Shown here: positions 8,758 through 18,727 of the stretch, piece after piece
How positions within the stretch are numbered: the first letter of the stretch is position 1
Layout of the letters: each line of letters opens with the position of its first letter
DNA from: Gallaecimonas kandeliae
GTDB taxonomy: Bacteria > Pseudomonadota > Gammaproteobacteria > Enterobacterales > Gallaecimonadaceae
NCBI RefSeq assembly: GCF_030450055.1
Contig: NZ_CP118480.1
Location: 2,693,415-2,757,414, forward strand
Direction of reading: 5' to 3'
DNA: 64,000 bases
Program-made: the position numbers and the translations under genes
Notes under the pieces: generated by a model
Database searches by the model: none
What the model saw: only the letters and a program-made list of their open reading frames with translations
Told to the model about the DNA's origin: nothing

Positions 8758-8890
8758 AGCTGTTGCGCTCGTCATAACTGCGTTGGGTGTCTTCTCAAAA
8801 TGCTCATTTACTCGAACTGCGCTTTTTCAAAGACACCCGCCTTGTTCTGACTTCGCTCACGACGCTTCAAACGAGTGGTGTAGCATTCAA
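8758..8890. repeat. Intergenic repeat-like element with long inverted arms
   Basis: The 130 bases after aguA carry no gene. GGGTGTCTT (8785-8793) pairs with AAGACACCC (8830-8838) around a ~36-base loop, flanked by weaker complementary ends (CGCTCGTCAT and CTCACGACGC). The sequence style (TGCTCATTTACT, CTTGTTCTGACTT) resembles short multi-copy elements common downstream of genes in marine gammaproteobacteria. Copy number in this genome is unknown. Confidence 0.45.
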
Positions 8891-8895
8891 ACATT

Positions 8896-8923
8896 AAAAA
8901 CCCCGGCCTGGTGCCGGGGTTTT
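8896..8923. terminator. Bidirectional terminator between aguA and the osmC-like gene
   Basis: AAAAACCCCGGC-CTGGT-GCCGGGGTTTTG, with T-rich sequence on both strands. It ends the osmC-like gene (stop at 8929, minus) and possibly aguA. Confidence 0.75.
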
Positions 8924-8928
8924 GTTTT

Positions 8929-9327
8929 TCAGCCCAAAGCCGTCTCGATACGCACCTCAGTGCTGGTCATCAGCTTATGGATGGGGCAGCGGTCGGCGAT
9001 GGTGACCAGGCGCTCCTTCTCGGCGTCGGTCAGCTGTCCCTGCAGCTCCAGGGTGACGGCCAGGCGGTAGAGGCCCTGGCGCTCTTCGCTGTCGTCCCTG
9101 TGCACCGTGACGGTGAGGCCGTCCAGGGCCATGCCCTTGTGGCGGGCGTAGAGGATGGCGGTCAGGGCCTTGCAGGCGCCGAGGGAGAGGTCGAAGTAAT
9201 CATGGGGTTCGGGGGCCGAGCCTTCGCCCCCCTGGGGCTCGGGCATGTCGCTGTAGAGGGCAGCGAAGTCCTTGACCTGGATCTCGTGGCGCAGCTTGCC
9301 GGCTTGGACTGTCTTCAAGGTGATCAT
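8929..9327 (-). CDS. OsmC/Ohr-family protein
   Basis: Encodes 132 residues with the OsmC fold. The two conserved redox cysteines are Cys52 (SLGACKALT) and Cys114 (ADRCPIHK), as in thiol-dependent peroxidases that reduce organic hydroperoxides. Size and sequence suggest a YhfA/OsmC-like branch, but the exact subfamily is uncertain. It appears to be a single-gene unit, with a terminator downstream and another (for der) upstream. No OhrR-type regulator is adjacent. Confidence 0.85.
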   Translation of the reverse strand: MITLKTVQAGKLRHEIQVKDFAALYSDMPEPQGGEGSAPEPHDYFDLSLGACKALTAILYARHKGMALDGLTVTVHRDDSEERQGLYRLAVTLELQGQLTDAEKERLVTIADRCPIHKLMTSTEVRIETALG

Positions 9328-9382
9328 GGGGTTCCCTCAACTGGTTGTTGAACCCAGCATAAGGGGACGGCCGGATAAAGCA

Positions 9383-9406
9383 AAGGGGCGCCAAATGGCG
9401 CCCCTT
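9383..9406 (-). terminator. Terminator after der
   Basis: AAGGGGCGCC-ATTT-GGCGCCCCTT, a perfect 10-bp stem just past the der stop (9413) on the minus strand. Confidence 0.75.
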
Positions 9407-9412
9407 GTTCTG

Positions 9413-10900
9413 TCAGCTCTTACGCGACTTGATGTACTTCATCAGGCGCTTGCGCTTGCGCTGCTGGGTCAACGTCAGCTTGTTCTTGCGCCCGGCGAAG
9501 GGGTTGTCCCCTTCCTGGAACTCCACATGGATGGGGGTGCCTATGACCCCCAGGCTCTTGCGGTAGTAGTTCATCAGGTAGCGCTTGTAGGAGTTGGGCA
9601 GCTTTTCCACCATGTTGCCGTGGATGATGATCCTCGGCGGGTTGTAGCCGCCGGCGTGGGCGTACTTGAGCTTGACCCTACGGCCGGACACCAAAGGCGG
9701 CTGGTGGTCGTCCTGGGCCATCTGCAGGATACGGGTCAGCTTGGAGGTGGAGACCCGCTGGGTGGCGGAGGCAAAGGCCTCGTCCACGGATTCGAAGAGG
9801 TTGCCGACACCGGAGCCGTGCAGGGCGGAGATGAAGTGCAGGCGGGCGAAGTCGATGAAGCCGAGGCGGCGGTCCAGCTCGCGCTTGATGTCTTCACGGT
9901 CGTCATGGCTGAGGCCGTCCCACTTGTTGACCACCAGCACCAGGGCGCGGCCGGCGTTGAGCACGTGGCCCAGCAGGTTGAGATCCTGGTCGGAGAGGCC
10001 TTCACGGGCGTCCATCACCAGCAGCACCACGTTGGCGTCTTCGATGGCCTGCAGCGTCTTGATCACGGAGAACTTCTCGACGGCGTCGTCGATGCGGCCG
10101 CGGCGGCGCACACCGGCGGTGTCGATCAGCACGTAGTTCTTGCCGCCCCGCTCCATGGGGATGTAGACGGAGTCGCGGGTGGTGCCGGGCATGTCGAACA
10201 CCACCACCCGCTCCTCGCCGAGGATGCGGTTGGTCAACGTCGATTTACCGACATTGGGGCGGCCGATGATGCCTATTTTCACGGGCAGGTCGGCATAGGG
10301 AATGGCTTCCGCTTCTTCCTCGTCCTCGATGGCGTCCACGTCCACCATCTCCTGGCCCAGGGCTTCGGCCAGGGCCTCGGAGGCTTCTTCTTCGGCCTGG
10401 GCCAGCTCGGCCACCACCGGGATCAGGGCGTTGTCCAGCAGCTGGGTGACGCCACGGCCGTGGGCGGCGGCGATCTGCCAGACCTCGCCCAGGCTCAGGC
10501 CGTAGAACTCGGCACAGGCGGAGTCGGCGTCGATGCCGTCGATCTTGTTGGCCACCAGGAACACCGGCTTGCCCAGTTGGCGGATATGGCGGGCAATGGC
10601 CTCGTCGGCGGCGGTGAGGCCGTCACGGGCATCCACCAGCAGCAGCACCACGTCCGCTTCGTCCATGGCCAGCAGGGACTGCTTGGCCATGGCGGCGTCA
10701 ATGCCCTTCTCGTCGCCTTCGATACCGCCGGTGTCCACCAGTATGAAGTCGTACTCGCCGTAGCGGGCCTGGCCATACTTGCGATCCCGGGTCAGGCCGG
10801 GGTAATCGGCCACCAGGGCATCGCGACTGTTGGTCAGGCGGTTGAACAGGGTCGATTTGCCCACATTGGGGCGACCTACCAGGGCCACTACGGGAAGCAT
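9413..10900 (-). CDS. der: Ribosome-assembly GTPase Der (EngA)
   Basis: Encodes 495 residues (E. coli 490) with two tandem GTPase domains. Both have a [10 protein letters not shown]-loop (near residue 9 and near 213), a DTGG/DTAG G3 and an NKxD G4 (ANKIDG, NKWDG). A C-terminal KH-like domain ends in a basic [14 protein letters not shown] tail. An acidic, Glu/Ala-rich linker separates the GTPase domains. Der acts in 50S subunit maturation. It follows bamB with ~65 bases between, as in E. coli, and ends the operon. Confidence 0.97.
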   Translation of the reverse strand: MLPVVALVGRPNVGKSTLFNRLTNSRDALVADYPGLTRDRKYGQARYGEYDFILVDTGGIEGDEKGIDAAMAKQSLLAMDEADVVLLLVDARDGLTAADEAIARHIRQLGKPVFLVANKIDGIDADSACAEFYGLSLGEVWQIAAAHGRGVTQLLDNALIPVVAELAQAEEEASEALAEALGQEMVDVDAIEDEEEAEAIPYADLPVKIGIIGRPNVGKSTLTNRILGEERVVVFDMPGTTRDSVYIPMERGGKNYVLIDTAGVRRRGRIDDAVEKFSVIKTLQAIEDANVVLLVMDAREGLSDQDLNLLGHVLNAGRALVLVVNKWDGLSHDDREDIKRELDRRLGFIDFARLHFISALHGSGVGNLFESVDEAFASATQRVSTSKLTRILQMAQDDHQPPLVSGRRVKLKYAHAGGYNPPRIIIHGNMVEKLPNSYKRYLMNYYRKSLGVIGTPIHVEFQEGDNPFAGRKNKLTLTQQRKRKRLMKYIKSRKS

Positions 10901-10923
10901 GCTGTTTCTCTCTCAAAGACGAA

Positions 10924-10942
10924 CGGCCGCAAAATGCGGCCG
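10924..10942. other. Hairpin in the bamB-der gap
   Basis: CGGCCGC-AAAAT-GCGGCCG, a 7-bp stem without a following T-run on the minus strand. It may cause partial termination or stabilise the upstream mRNA. Confidence 0.4.
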
Positions 10943-10966
10943 CGTATTGTTCAGGTTTTGGCTGCT

Positions 10967-12145
10967 TTAGTCCAGCTTAATCATGTAAAGCTCGCCGTCC
11001 CGGCTCTGCACCAACACCTTGTCGTTGACCACCACAGGGCGGGCATAGAGGCCGTCGCCGTCTATCTTGTCACGGCCCAGCAGCTCGCCGCTGTTCTTGT
11101 CGAACCAGTGCAGGTAGCCCTCGAAGTCACCCACCAGCACCTTGTCGCCAAGGATAGCAGGGGCGGTGACGCGGCGGTTGAGCAGCATCGGCTGGCTCCA
11201 CTTCTCGAGGCCGGTGCGCCTGTCGATGTCGAACAGGGTGCCGTGGGCGTCGGTCAGGTAGAGGTCGAAGCCGGTGATGGCCATGGCGCGATAGGACGAG
11301 TAGTCCCGCTTCCACATGGGGCGGCCGGAGCGCAGGTCGATGGCCACCAGCTCGCCGTTGTAGGCCACGGCGTAAACCACGGGGCCGACGGCGATGGGGG
11401 TGGCGTCCACGTCACGGAGCAGTTCCAGCACGTTCTGGCCCTTGGCGGGAGAGACGTCCTGTTCCCAGGCCGGCAGGCCGCTGTCCAGCAGCACGGCGGC
11501 CAGCTTGCCGTTGGGGGTGCCCACCAGGGCGGCGCCCTTGACGGTGGAAGGCTCGGACACGCCGCGCAGGCTCAGGGACGGTACCGTCTGCTCGTAGGTC
11601 CACTTCAGCTTGCCGGTGCCCTCTTCCAGGGCCACCAGTTTGCCGGAGGTGGTGTTGACCAGCACCAGGCCTTCGTCCAGCACGGGGGCGGCCATGGCTT
11701 CGCCGGGCACGTCGGCCTGCCACTTCAGTTCGCCGGTTTTCTCGTCCAGGGCGTAGACGATGCCGTTCTCGGAGCCGACATAGACCTTGCCGAAGCCGGC
11801 GGAAACACCACCGGAGAGGCGCATGTCGTGGCGGCTGGAGAAGAAGGAGTCGGCGGCGCCCAGGTCCACTTTCCAGATCTTGTCGCCGTTCTCGACGTCC
11901 AGGGCTTCCACTATGCCTTCACGGGAGGCGGCAAAGACCTTGTCGTAGGCGTAGACGGGAGCCAGGTTGGAGAAGTAAGGGCCAATGCCGTCCCCCACCG
12001 AGGTGCTCCAGACCACGTTGTCGTTGACCTTGTTGTCGAAGGACACCAGCTCGGCCGGCTTACGTACGTCCTCGTCGCTGGCACAGCCAGCCAGGCCGAT
12101 CAACACCACACCGGCCAGGGCCGACCATTTAGACCATCCGCTCAT
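10967..12145 (-). CDS. bamB: Outer-membrane assembly lipoprotein BamB
   Basis: Encodes 392 residues (E. coli 392). BamB is a periplasmic lipoprotein of the BAM complex that inserts beta-barrel proteins. The signal peptide ends in lipobox LIGLAGC (Cys ~21), followed by a PQQ-like eight-bladed propeller with repeated G(K/E)xxW blades. It begins two bases after the yfgM stop and precedes der, the same neighbours as in E. coli. A shared transcript with hisS and yfgM is likely. Confidence 0.96.
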   Translation of the reverse strand: MSGWSKWSALAGVVLIGLAGCASDEDVRKPAELVSFDNKVNDNVVWSTSVGDGIGPYFSNLAPVYAYDKVFAASREGIVEALDVENGDKIWKVDLGAADSFFSSRHDMRLSGGVSAGFGKVYVGSENGIVYALDEKTGELKWQADVPGEAMAAPVLDEGLVLVNTTSGKLVALEEGTGKLKWTYEQTVPSLSLRGVSEPSTVKGAALVGTPNGKLAAVLLDSGLPAWEQDVSPAKGQNVLELLRDVDATPIAVGPVVYAVAYNGELVAIDLRSGRPMWKRDYSSYRAMAITGFDLYLTDAHGTLFDIDRRTGLEKWSQPMLLNRRVTAPAILGDKVLVGDFEGYLHWFDKNSGELLGRDKIDGDGLYARPVVVNDKVLVQSRDGELYMIKLD

Positions 12146-12147
12146 CT

Positions 12148-12759
12148 TCAGCCTTTGCTATCCAGGGATTCCAGTTTGAGTTGCAAGGCAGGGGAGCCTG
12201 CCTGGCCGGCCAGTGCGGCCTGGTAGGCAGTACGGGCCGCAGCCTTGTCGCCTTCCTTGACGGCGATATCACCCAAAAGTTCCTGGGACTCGGCCTTGAA
12301 TGCGTCATCTTTGACCAGCGCCAGGCTGGCCTTGGCACCCTTAAGGTCGCCCTTGGCCAGTTGGATACGGGCCTTGCGCAGCGTGAAGATGCCCTTGAGG
12401 GTTTCGGTGTCGGCGTGGGCCTGGGCCTGGTCCAGGTAGCCCAGGGCCTTGTCCAGCTCGCCCTTGTCGGCGGCGGCTTTGGCCAGGCGGGCGGCCATCA
12501 GGGTCTGGTACTGGCCGGCGCTATCGCCTTTGAGGAAGGCGTCACCGGCGGACAGATCGCCAGCGTCCACCTTCTTGAGGGCGGCGGCGTAAGCGGCAGA
12601 GGACTGCTCCTGCTTGGCCAGCTGCTGCTGACCGTACCAGCGCCAGCCGTAGATGGCGGCCAGGCCGATGAGGGTACCGAGGATGATGCCGTTGCCGTGC
12701 TCTTTCCAGAAGCTCTTGATGGCTTCGACCTGTTGTTCTTCAGTGCTGTAAATTTCCAC
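12148..12759 (-). CDS. yfgM: Inner-membrane TPR protein YfgM (SecYEG/PpiD-associated)
   Basis: Encodes 203 residues when started at GTG 12759. That start is preferred over the ATG at 12831 because AAGGA precedes it, MEIYSTEEQQVEAIK matches the family N-terminus, and the longer form would overlap the end of hisS. A cytoplasmic N-tail, a single TM segment (about 24-42) and a periplasmic TPR-like region are visible. YfgM is an ancillary chaperone at the SecYEG translocon. It lies between hisS and bamB as in E. coli. Confidence 0.9.
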   Translation of the reverse strand: MEIYSTEEQQVEAIKSFWKEHGNGIILGTLIGLAAIYGWRWYGQQQLAKQEQSSAAYAAALKKVDAGDLSAGDAFLKGDSAGQYQTLMAARLAKAAADKGELDKALGYLDQAQAHADTETLKGIFTLRKARIQLAKGDLKGAKASLALVKDDAFKAESQELLGDIAVKEGDKAAARTAYQAALAGQAGSPALQLKLESLDSKG

Positions 12760-12772
12760 GCCTGAGTCCTTG

Positions 12773-14047
12773 TTATCGTTGTTCGAGATGTGCGGCCAAC
12801 TCGCCCATGGCGACGGTGGCTTGGCTGCCATCTTTCAGGTTCTTGATGGTGATCTGGTCCTGGGCCAGTTCGTCATCGCCCAGGATCAAGGCCCAACGGG
12901 CGCCGCTCTTGTCGGCCCGCTTGAGCTGTTTCTTGAAATTGCCGCCACCACAGTGGCACATCAGCCTGAGCCCTGGCAACTGCTGGCGCAGTTGTTGAGC
13001 CAGAACGAAGGCCTGGCGCTCGGCCGCCTCGCCCATGGGGCAGAGGTAGGCGTCGACGGCGGCAGGGGCCTGGGTGCCCAGGGCCTCCACCAGCAGCACC
13101 AGCCGTTCCAGGCCAAGGCCGAAGCCCACGCCCTGGGTGGCCTTGCCGCCCAGCTGTTCCACCAGGCCGTCGTAGCGGCCGCCGGCACAGACGGTGCCTT
13201 GGGCGCCGAGGCTGTCGGTGACCCACTCGAAGACGGTGCGGTTGTAGTAGTCCAGGCCGCGCACCAGGCGCTCGTTGACGCGGTAGCCGATGCCGACGCT
13301 GTCGAGCAGCGCCTTGAGGGCCTCGAAGTGGGCCTGGGATTCCTCGTCCAGGTGGTCATGCAGGCGCGGGGCATTCGCCACCACTTCCTGCACCTGGGGG
13401 TTCTTGGAGTCGAGGATGCGCAGCGGGTTGCTGTAGAGGCGGCGCTTGGCGTCCTCGTCCAGCTTGTCGATGTGCTGTTCCAGGTAGGCGATCAGCACTT
13501 CACGGTACTGGGCGCGGGCCTCGTTGGAGCCGAGGCTGTTGAGTTCCAACGTGACGTGGTCACGCAGGCCCAGCTTGTCCCAGAGGGCGGCGGACAGCAG
13601 TATCACCTCGGCGTCGATGTCCGGGCCGGCCAGGCCATAGACTTCCACTCCGAACTGGTGGAACTGGCGGTAGCGGCCTTTCTGGGGGCGCTCGTGGCGG
13701 AACATGGGGCCCATGTACCAGAGGCGCTGCTCCTGGTTGTACAGCAGGCCGTGCTCGATGCCGGCACGCACCGTGCTGGCGGTGCCCTCGGGGCGCAGCG
13801 TCAGGCTGTCGCCGTTACGGTCGTCGAAGCTGTACATCTCCTTCTCGACGATATCGGTCACCTCACCGATGCTGCGCTTGAACAGATCGGTGGACTCGAC
13901 GATGGGGGTGCGGATCTCGCTGTAACCGAAGGAGGAAACGGTGGCACGGATGGCGCTTTCCACCTGCTGCCAGAGCGGGGTCTGGCTGGGCAGGCAGTCG
14001 TTCATGCCGCGAACGGCTTGGATGCTTTTCACTGTGGGACTCTGCAA
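12773..14047 (-). CDS. hisS: Histidyl-tRNA synthetase
   Basis: Encodes 424 residues (E. coli 424). This class II synthetase charges tRNA-His. Motif 2 is seen around [17 protein letters not shown], and the histidine-specific [14 protein letters not shown] and GGRYDGL motifs are clear. The C-terminal anticodon-binding domain is complete. It is preceded by an intergenic hairpin (14058-14079) that separates it from ispG and may modulate its expression. yfgM follows after 13 bases. Confidence 0.97.
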   Translation of the reverse strand: MQSPTVKSIQAVRGMNDCLPSQTPLWQQVESAIRATVSSFGYSEIRTPIVESTDLFKRSIGEVTDIVEKEMYSFDDRNGDSLTLRPEGTASTVRAGIEHGLLYNQEQRLWYMGPMFRHERPQKGRYRQFHQFGVEVYGLAGPDIDAEVILLSAALWDKLGLRDHVTLELNSLGSNEARAQYREVLIAYLEQHIDKLDEDAKRRLYSNPLRILDSKNPQVQEVVANAPRLHDHLDEESQAHFEALKALLDSVGIGYRVNERLVRGLDYYNRTVFEWVTDSLGAQGTVCAGGRYDGLVEQLGGKATQGVGFGLGLERLVLLVEALGTQAPAAVDAYLCPMGEAAERQAFVLAQQLRQQLPGLRLMCHCGGGNFKKQLKRADKSGARWALILGDDELAQDQITIKNLKDGSQATVAMGELAAHLEQR

Positions 14048-14057
14048 TCACAAAAAT

Positions 14058-14079
14058 GCCCGAATTATACACTTCGGGC
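14058..14079 (-). terminator. Hairpin between ispG and hisS, partial terminator or attenuator
   Basis: On the minus strand GCCCGAA-N8-TTCGGGC is followed by ATTTTTG. The loop contains TATAAT, so a hisS -10 may also lie here. The two roles cannot be separated by inspection. Confidence 0.5.
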
Positions 14080-14102
14080 AGGCAAACTCATGGGCTTTGG
14101 GT

Positions 14103-15215
14103 TCAGTCGCCGCTCTTGACCGGTATCCGCTGGCTCATCATGGCAACGCGGGCACGGATGCGGGTTTCCAGCTCGTCCACCAGGTTCTCGTTGTCCAGGC
14201 GTTCCTTCTGGCGCTCGCCGTCCACGTAGTAACCGCTCTTGCGGGTGGCGCCGGCGATGCCCATGTCGGAGACCAGGGCTTCACCCGGGCCGTTGACCAC
14301 GCAGCCGATGACGGAGACGTCCAGCGGCGTGGTGATGTCTTCCAGGCGGTTTTCCAGGGCGTTGACGGTGCCTATGACATCGAACTCCTGGCGCGAACAG
14401 CTGGGGCAGGCGATGAAGTTGATGCCGCGCGAACGGATGCGCAGGGACTTCAAGATATCGAAGCCCACTTTCACTTCTTCGACCGGATCGGCGGCCAGGG
14501 ACACCCTCAGGGTGTCGCCTATGCCTTCAGCCAGCAGCATGCCAAGGCCGATGGCGGACTTGACGGCGCCGCTGCGGGCACCGCCCGCCTCGGTGATGCC
14601 CAGATGCAGGGGCTGCTTGATCTGCTTGGCCAGCAGCCGGTAGGCATCCACGGCCAGGAAGACGTCGGAAGCCTTGACCGAGACCTTGAAGTTCTCGAAG
14701 TTGAGGCGGTCGAGGATCTCCACGTGGCGCATGGCCGATTCCACCAGGGCCGCCGGGGTCGGCTCGCCGTACTTTTCCTGGATGTCTTTCTCCAGGGAGC
14801 CGCCGTTGACGCCGATACGGATGGGGATGTTGCGGTCACGGGCCGCGTCCACCACGGCACGGATGCGCTCTTCCTTGCCGATGTTACCGGGGTTGATACG
14901 CAGGCAGTCGGCGCCGTACTCGGCCACCTTGAGGGCGATGCGGTAATCGAAATGGATGTCCGCCACCAGGGGGATATCCACCCTTTCCTTGATCAGCTTG
15001 AAGGCTTCGGCCGCGTCCATGGTGGGCACGGACACCCGTACCAGGTCCGCACCGGCACGCTGTATGGCCTGGATCTGGGCCACTGTCGCGTCCACGTCCG
15101 TGGTGCGGGTGTTGGTCATGGACTGGACGGCGATGGGCGCCCCGTCACCGATGGGCACATTGCCTACGTAGATGCGGGTGGACTGGCGGCGCTGGATGGG
15201 CGGCTGATGCTGCAT
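14103..15215 (-). CDS. ispG: 4-hydroxy-3-methylbut-2-en-1-yl diphosphate synthase
   Basis: Encodes 370 residues (E. coli 372). IspG is the [4Fe-4S] enzyme that turns methyl-erythritol cyclodiphosphate into HMBPP in the MEP isoprenoid pathway. An N-terminal TIM barrel is followed by the cluster-binding part with [10 protein letters not shown] and [10 protein letters not shown]. It lies 13 bases after rodZ in the conserved rodZ-ispG-hisS order. Confidence 0.97.
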   Translation of the reverse strand: MQHQPPIQRRQSTRIYVGNVPIGDGAPIAVQSMTNTRTTDVDATVAQIQAIQRAGADLVRVSVPTMDAAEAFKLIKERVDIPLVADIHFDYRIALKVAEYGADCLRINPGNIGKEERIRAVVDAARDRNIPIRIGVNGGSLEKDIQEKYGEPTPAALVESAMRHVEILDRLNFENFKVSVKASDVFLAVDAYRLLAKQIKQPLHLGITEAGGARSGAVKSAIGLGMLLAEGIGDTLRVSLAADPVEEVKVGFDILKSLRIRSRGINFIACPSCSRQEFDVIGTVNALENRLEDITTPLDVSVIGCVVNGPGEALVSDMGIAGATRKSGYYVDGERQKERLDNENLVDELETRIRARVAMMSQRIPVKSGD

Positions 15216-15228
15216 GCTCTACTCAACC

Positions 15229-16155
15229 TCAGTTCTGGGGCAAGGTCAGCTTGGCAAGCCGGCCGGCCTTGAACCCGGACAAATCGACTGGCGCGCCCTG
15301 GTATTGGATATCAACCACCTCGGGGGCGCCCAACTTCACGGCAAAGGGAGCTTGGCCTTGCAGGCTGAAGGATTGGCCATTCTTCTTGACCCCTTCCAGT
15401 ACCCTCTTGCCGGTACTGTCTTCGATTCTAACCCAACAGTCGCCGCGAAAGGAGATTTCCAATGTACTGGTTGCAATGGCTGTGCGCTCTGCCGGGCTTG
15501 GCACCGCAGCTGCCGGTGCCTCTTGGCTGGCCGTATCCTGGGGTTGGGGCTGAGCTGGGCTGCCTTGGCTGCCGTCGTCCCCTTCGGGGCCGGCGCCCTC
15601 TTCCACAGGGGTACCGAGGTCGACGCCGTCATCGGCCTGGGTCCCATCGGGTTGGGCCTCACCTGGCTTGGCTTCGGGCTCTGTGGCTTTGGCCTGGCTT
15701 TGTACCGGGGCCTGGACACTGCCGGCTTGGGTGTTGACCAGGCTGGTGCGGGTGGTGGCTTGTTGCCAGCCGAAGTACACCAGGAGCCCCAGTATGGCCA
15801 GGCCAATCAACCAGGTGACCAAGGTCAGCCAGCTGTCGGACTTTTCCCTGGTGGTGCGGCGGGAAAAGCTCTGCATGTTGCTTTCGGTCTGGCTCTTGAG
15901 CTGATCGGCACAGAGCTCGGCCATCACTTCGCTTTCGGGAAGATCCAGCAAGCGGCAATAGGCGCGGATATAGCCCTTGGTGTAGGTAGCGGGAGAGTTC
16001 CTGTCGTAATCGTCGTTTTCCAGCTGCTCAACCACGGACAGCCGCAGGTTGAGACGTTTGGCAACCTCTTCGACAGACCAGCCCCGCGCTTCCCGGGCTT
16101 GTCTCAGGCGCTGGCCGGCGCTCAGCGTTTCCTTTTCGTCGTTTGGTTCTGCCAT
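15229..16155 (-). CDS. rodZ: Cytoskeleton protein RodZ
   Basis: Encodes 308 residues. RodZ couples MreB to the cell-wall elongation machinery. Domains: N-terminal Xre-like helix-turn-helix (about 10-85), basic juxtamembrane stretch, one TM segment near 108-130, a Gln/Glu/Pro-rich periplasmic linker of variable composition, and a C-terminal DUF4115 beta domain (EISFRGDCWVRIED). Its ATG overlaps the pilF stop (TGATG), so translation is coupled. Confidence 0.94.
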   Translation of the reverse strand: MAEPNDEKETLSAGQRLRQAREARGWSVEEVAKRLNLRLSVVEQLENDDYDRNSPATYTKGYIRAYCRLLDLPESEVMAELCADQLKSQTESNMQSFSRRTTREKSDSWLTLVTWLIGLAILGLLVYFGWQQATTRTSLVNTQAGSVQAPVQSQAKATEPEAKPGEAQPDGTQADDGVDLGTPVEEGAGPEGDDGSQGSPAQPQPQDTASQEAPAAAVPSPAERTAIATSTLEISFRGDCWVRIEDSTGKRVLEGVKKNGQSFSLQGQAPFAVKLGAPEVVDIQYQGAPVDLSGFKAGRLAKLTLPQN

Positions 16156-16940
16156 CAGTATTTATTGCTCCGGTATTGTTGGCTTAAAGGTGAGTCCGGA
16201 TATTTTGAAACAAGTTCATCGCCATAACGCTGAACGCCGGCATCATCACCCGTCCTTTTTGCCAACTCCAGGCCAAGAAAGAGACTGCGGGGTACAGGCC
16301 TTGCGATCCCTTCGAAGCGCCCCAGGTAACCCTTGGCGCCGATGAAGTCCTTCTTGGCATAGAGGGTTTCGGCCATTCCCAATAGAGAAGCGGCGCGGCG
16401 GGCATCGTGACTTAAGGCGCTGGCGAAGTATTTTTCGGCCCCGTCCAGGTCGCCCCCCTGCTTGGCGCAGGTACCGGCGTTCTCATAGGCACCGGCCACC
16501 TTGATGTAGCCGGGGGCCCGGACGGCCTTGGTGAAGTATTCAATGGATTCGTCGAAGCGGCCCATGCCACAGAGGAAGGCGCCGAAGTTGTTCAGCGCTT
16601 CACCGTTCTCGGGGTCCAGCTTGATGGCGTGGCGATAGGCCTCTTCTGCCTCTTTGCTCTCCCCTACCGCCTGGTAGTAGTAGCCCAGGCTGTAGTAAAC
16701 GTCGGGGAGGTCGGGGGCGAATTCCTGGGCCTTGAGCAGGTTCATCTTGGCCTGGGCGCTGTTGCCGCTGCGCAGGTAGGCCAGGCCCAGTTGCATTCGG
16801 GATTTGGCGGCCGCTATGGGGTCGAACGGTTTCTCCGCGACCACATTGCCTTGGCTGTCCAGGGTTTGGGAGACACAGCCCCCCAGTGCCAGCAGGAGAG
16901 CCAGGAAGCCCAGTCGATACCGTGGTTTCGCCATAGTCAT
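16155..16940 (-). CDS. pilF: Type IV pilus biogenesis lipoprotein PilF/PilW (TPR)
   Basis: Encodes 261 residues. A signal peptide ends in lipobox LALGGC (Cys ~22), followed by about six tetratricopeptide repeats. PilF is the outer-membrane pilotin for the PilQ secretin in type IV pili. Gene order rlmN-pilF-rodZ-ispG is conserved across gammaproteobacteria. The start context is ACTATGGCG with a second ATG two codons on, so either could be used. Confidence 0.9.
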   Translation of the reverse strand: MTMAKPRYRLGFLALLLALGGCVSQTLDSQGNVVAEKPFDPIAAAKSRMQLGLAYLRSGNSAQAKMNLLKAQEFAPDLPDVYYSLGYYYQAVGESKEAEEAYRHAIKLDPENGEALNNFGAFLCGMGRFDESIEYFTKAVRAPGYIKVAGAYENAGTCAKQGGDLDGAEKYFASALSHDARRAASLLGMAETLYAKKDFIGAKGYLGRFEGIARPVPRSLFLGLELAKRTGDDAGVQRYGDELVSKYPDSPLSQQYRSNKY

Positions 16941-16959
16941 TCCGTAATGCGTTGAGATT

Positions 16960-18081
16960 TCACACCATTTTTACTGAAATACCGGAATCCTGCATCTGTT
17001 TTTTCATAACGCGCTTGGTTCTGTCCACAACGTCACCGGCCAACTGGCCACAGGCGGCGTCGATGTCGTCACCGCGGGTCTTGCGGACAATGACGGTAAA
17101 ACCGTATTCCATCAACACCTTGGCGAACCTGTCGATACGGGAATTGGAGCTGCGGCCATAGGGCGCACCCGGGAAGGGGTTCCAGGGAATAAGGTTGATC
17201 TTGGACGGGGTGTCCTTGAGGCAGGCGGCCAGTTCGTGGGCCTGATCCATGGAGTCATTGACGTGATCCAGCATCACGTACTCCACCGTCACCCTGCCCT
17301 GGTTGGCGTTGGACTTGGACAGGTAGTTGCGCACCGAGCCGAGGAAGGTCTCGATGTTGTACTTCTTGTTGATGGGCACTATCTCGTCGCGCAGGGCGTC
17401 GTTGGGGGCATGCAGGCTGATGGCCAGGGCCACGTCGATCATGTCGCCCAGCTTGTCCAGGGCCGGCACCACACCGGAGGTGGACAGTGTCACCCGGCGC
17501 TTGGAGAGGCCGAAGCCGAAGTCGTCCAGCATCAGTTCCATGGCCGGCACCACGTTGGCGAGGTTGAGCAGGGGCTCACCCATACCCATCATCACCACGT
17601 TGGTGATGGGCTTGTTGCCGCTGTTGCCCTGAGGGCCCAGCACCTTGGCGGCGCGCCACACCTGGCCGATGATTTCGCTGACCTTGAGGTTGCGGTTGAA
17701 ACCCTGCTGGGCAGTGGAGCAGAAGGTGCATTCCAGGGCGCAGCCCACCTGGGAAGAGACGCAAAGGGTGGCTCTGTCCTTCTCGGGGATGTAGACGGTC
17801 TCCACTTCCTGGCCACCGGAAACCCGCAGCGCCCACTTGATGGTGCCGTCGCTGGAGCGCTGCTCCTGGGAAATTTCGGGCGCTTCGATGACGCAGCGCT
17901 CCTTGAGCTTGCCGCGCAGCACCTTGTTGACGTTGGTCATGTCGTCGAAGTCGTCCACCCCGAAGTGATAGATCCACTTCATGACCTGATCGGCGCGGAA
18001 GGGCTTTTCCCCCATCTCGGCGAAAAAGGCGCGCATCTCTTCGCGGCTCAGATCCAACAGGTTGATTTTGCCTTCGCTCAT
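16960..18081 (-). CDS. rlmN: Dual-specificity 23S rRNA / tRNA adenine-C2 methyltransferase
   Basis: Encodes 373 residues (E. coli 384). This radical-SAM enzyme methylates A2503 of 23S rRNA and A37 of some tRNAs. The cluster motif C-x3-C-x2-C is in [13 protein letters not shown], preceded by the methyl-carrying-domain region and CVSSQVGC. The second catalytic cysteine is in DIDAACGQL near the C-terminus. An N-terminal helical domain is complete. pilF follows 19 bases downstream. Confidence 0.96.
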   Translation of the reverse strand: MSEGKINLLDLSREEMRAFFAEMGEKPFRADQVMKWIYHFGVDDFDDMTNVNKVLRGKLKERCVIEAPEISQEQRSSDGTIKWALRVSGGQEVETVYIPEKDRATLCVSSQVGCALECTFCSTAQQGFNRNLKVSEIIGQVWRAAKVLGPQGNSGNKPITNVVMMGMGEPLLNLANVVPAMELMLDDFGFGLSKRRVTLSTSGVVPALDKLGDMIDVALAISLHAPNDALRDEIVPINKKYNIETFLGSVRNYLSKSNANQGRVTVEYVMLDHVNDSMDQAHELAACLKDTPSKINLIPWNPFPGAPYGRSSNSRIDRFAKVLMEYGFTVIVRKTRGDDIDAACGQLAGDVVDRTKRVMKKQMQDSGISVKMV

Positions 18082-18140
18082 GGCATGACCTCAGTGACTA
18101 CGGCTCAAGGGCCGGCATTGTACAGTTTACAACCAAGACA

Positions 18141-18170
18141 ACAAAGGGGGGCTTAGCCCCCCTTTGTCAC
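18141..18170 (-). terminator. Terminator after ndk
   Basis: AAAGGGGGG-CTTA-CCCCCCTTT-type hairpin in the gap between the ndk stop and rlmN. It suggests ndk is largely transcribed on its own. Confidence 0.7.
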
Positions 18171-18184
18171 AAAAACCGTGGCGC

Positions 18185-18616
18185 TTAGCGAGTGCGGGCG
18201 CAAACTTCGGTTTCGGTGAAGAAGTAGGCGATTTCGCGGGCAGCGGACTCTTCGGAGTCGGAACCGTGCACGGCGTTCTCGTCGATGCTGACGGCGTAGT
18301 CGGCACGCAGGGTACCGGCCAGGGCGTCGCTGGGGTTGGTGGCGCCCATGATCTCACGGTTTTTCAGGACGGCGTTCTCGCCTTCCAGGACCTGGACCAT
18401 GATGGGGCCGGAGGTCATGAAGTCGACCAGGGCTTTGAAGAAGGGACGCTCTTTGTGCTCGGCGTAGAAGCCTTCGGCCTGCTCGCGGGACAGGTGCAGC
18501 ATCTTGGCGGCAACGATCTTCAGACCGGAGGTCTCGAAACGGTTGTAGATGGCGCCGATCACGTTCTTGGCAACAGCGTCAGGCTTGATGATGGAGATGG
18601 TACGTTGAACAGCCAT
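18185..18616 (-). CDS. ndk: Nucleoside diphosphate kinase
   Basis: Encodes 143 residues (E. coli 143). Ndk balances nucleoside triphosphate pools by phosphotransfer through a histidine intermediate, visible as NAVHGSDS near residue 117. The N-terminal [11 protein letters not shown] and the Kpn-loop region are intact. It is placed between iscX and rlmN as in related genomes and ends at its own terminator. Confidence 0.97.
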   Translation of the reverse strand: MAVQRTISIIKPDAVAKNVIGAIYNRFETSGLKIVAAKMLHLSREQAEGFYAEHKERPFFKALVDFMTSGPIMVQVLEGENAVLKNREIMGATNPSDALAGTLRADYAVSIDENAVHGSDSEESAAREIAYFFTETEVCARTR

Positions 18617-18727
18617 GGGGGCTCCGTCCTCAGAAATTGGGTTTAGGGTTCAGAAATGGCCGCACAGTATAAGCGAAGTTATGCCAGGAGAAAATGTCAG
18701 ACCAATGACAAGCAGATAAAGGCAAGT

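Noticed and set aside
9272-12226. 984-codon plus-strand ORF opposite der and bamB
   Set aside because: It spans two well-identified minus-strand genes and their gap and has shadow-type composition with no motifs.
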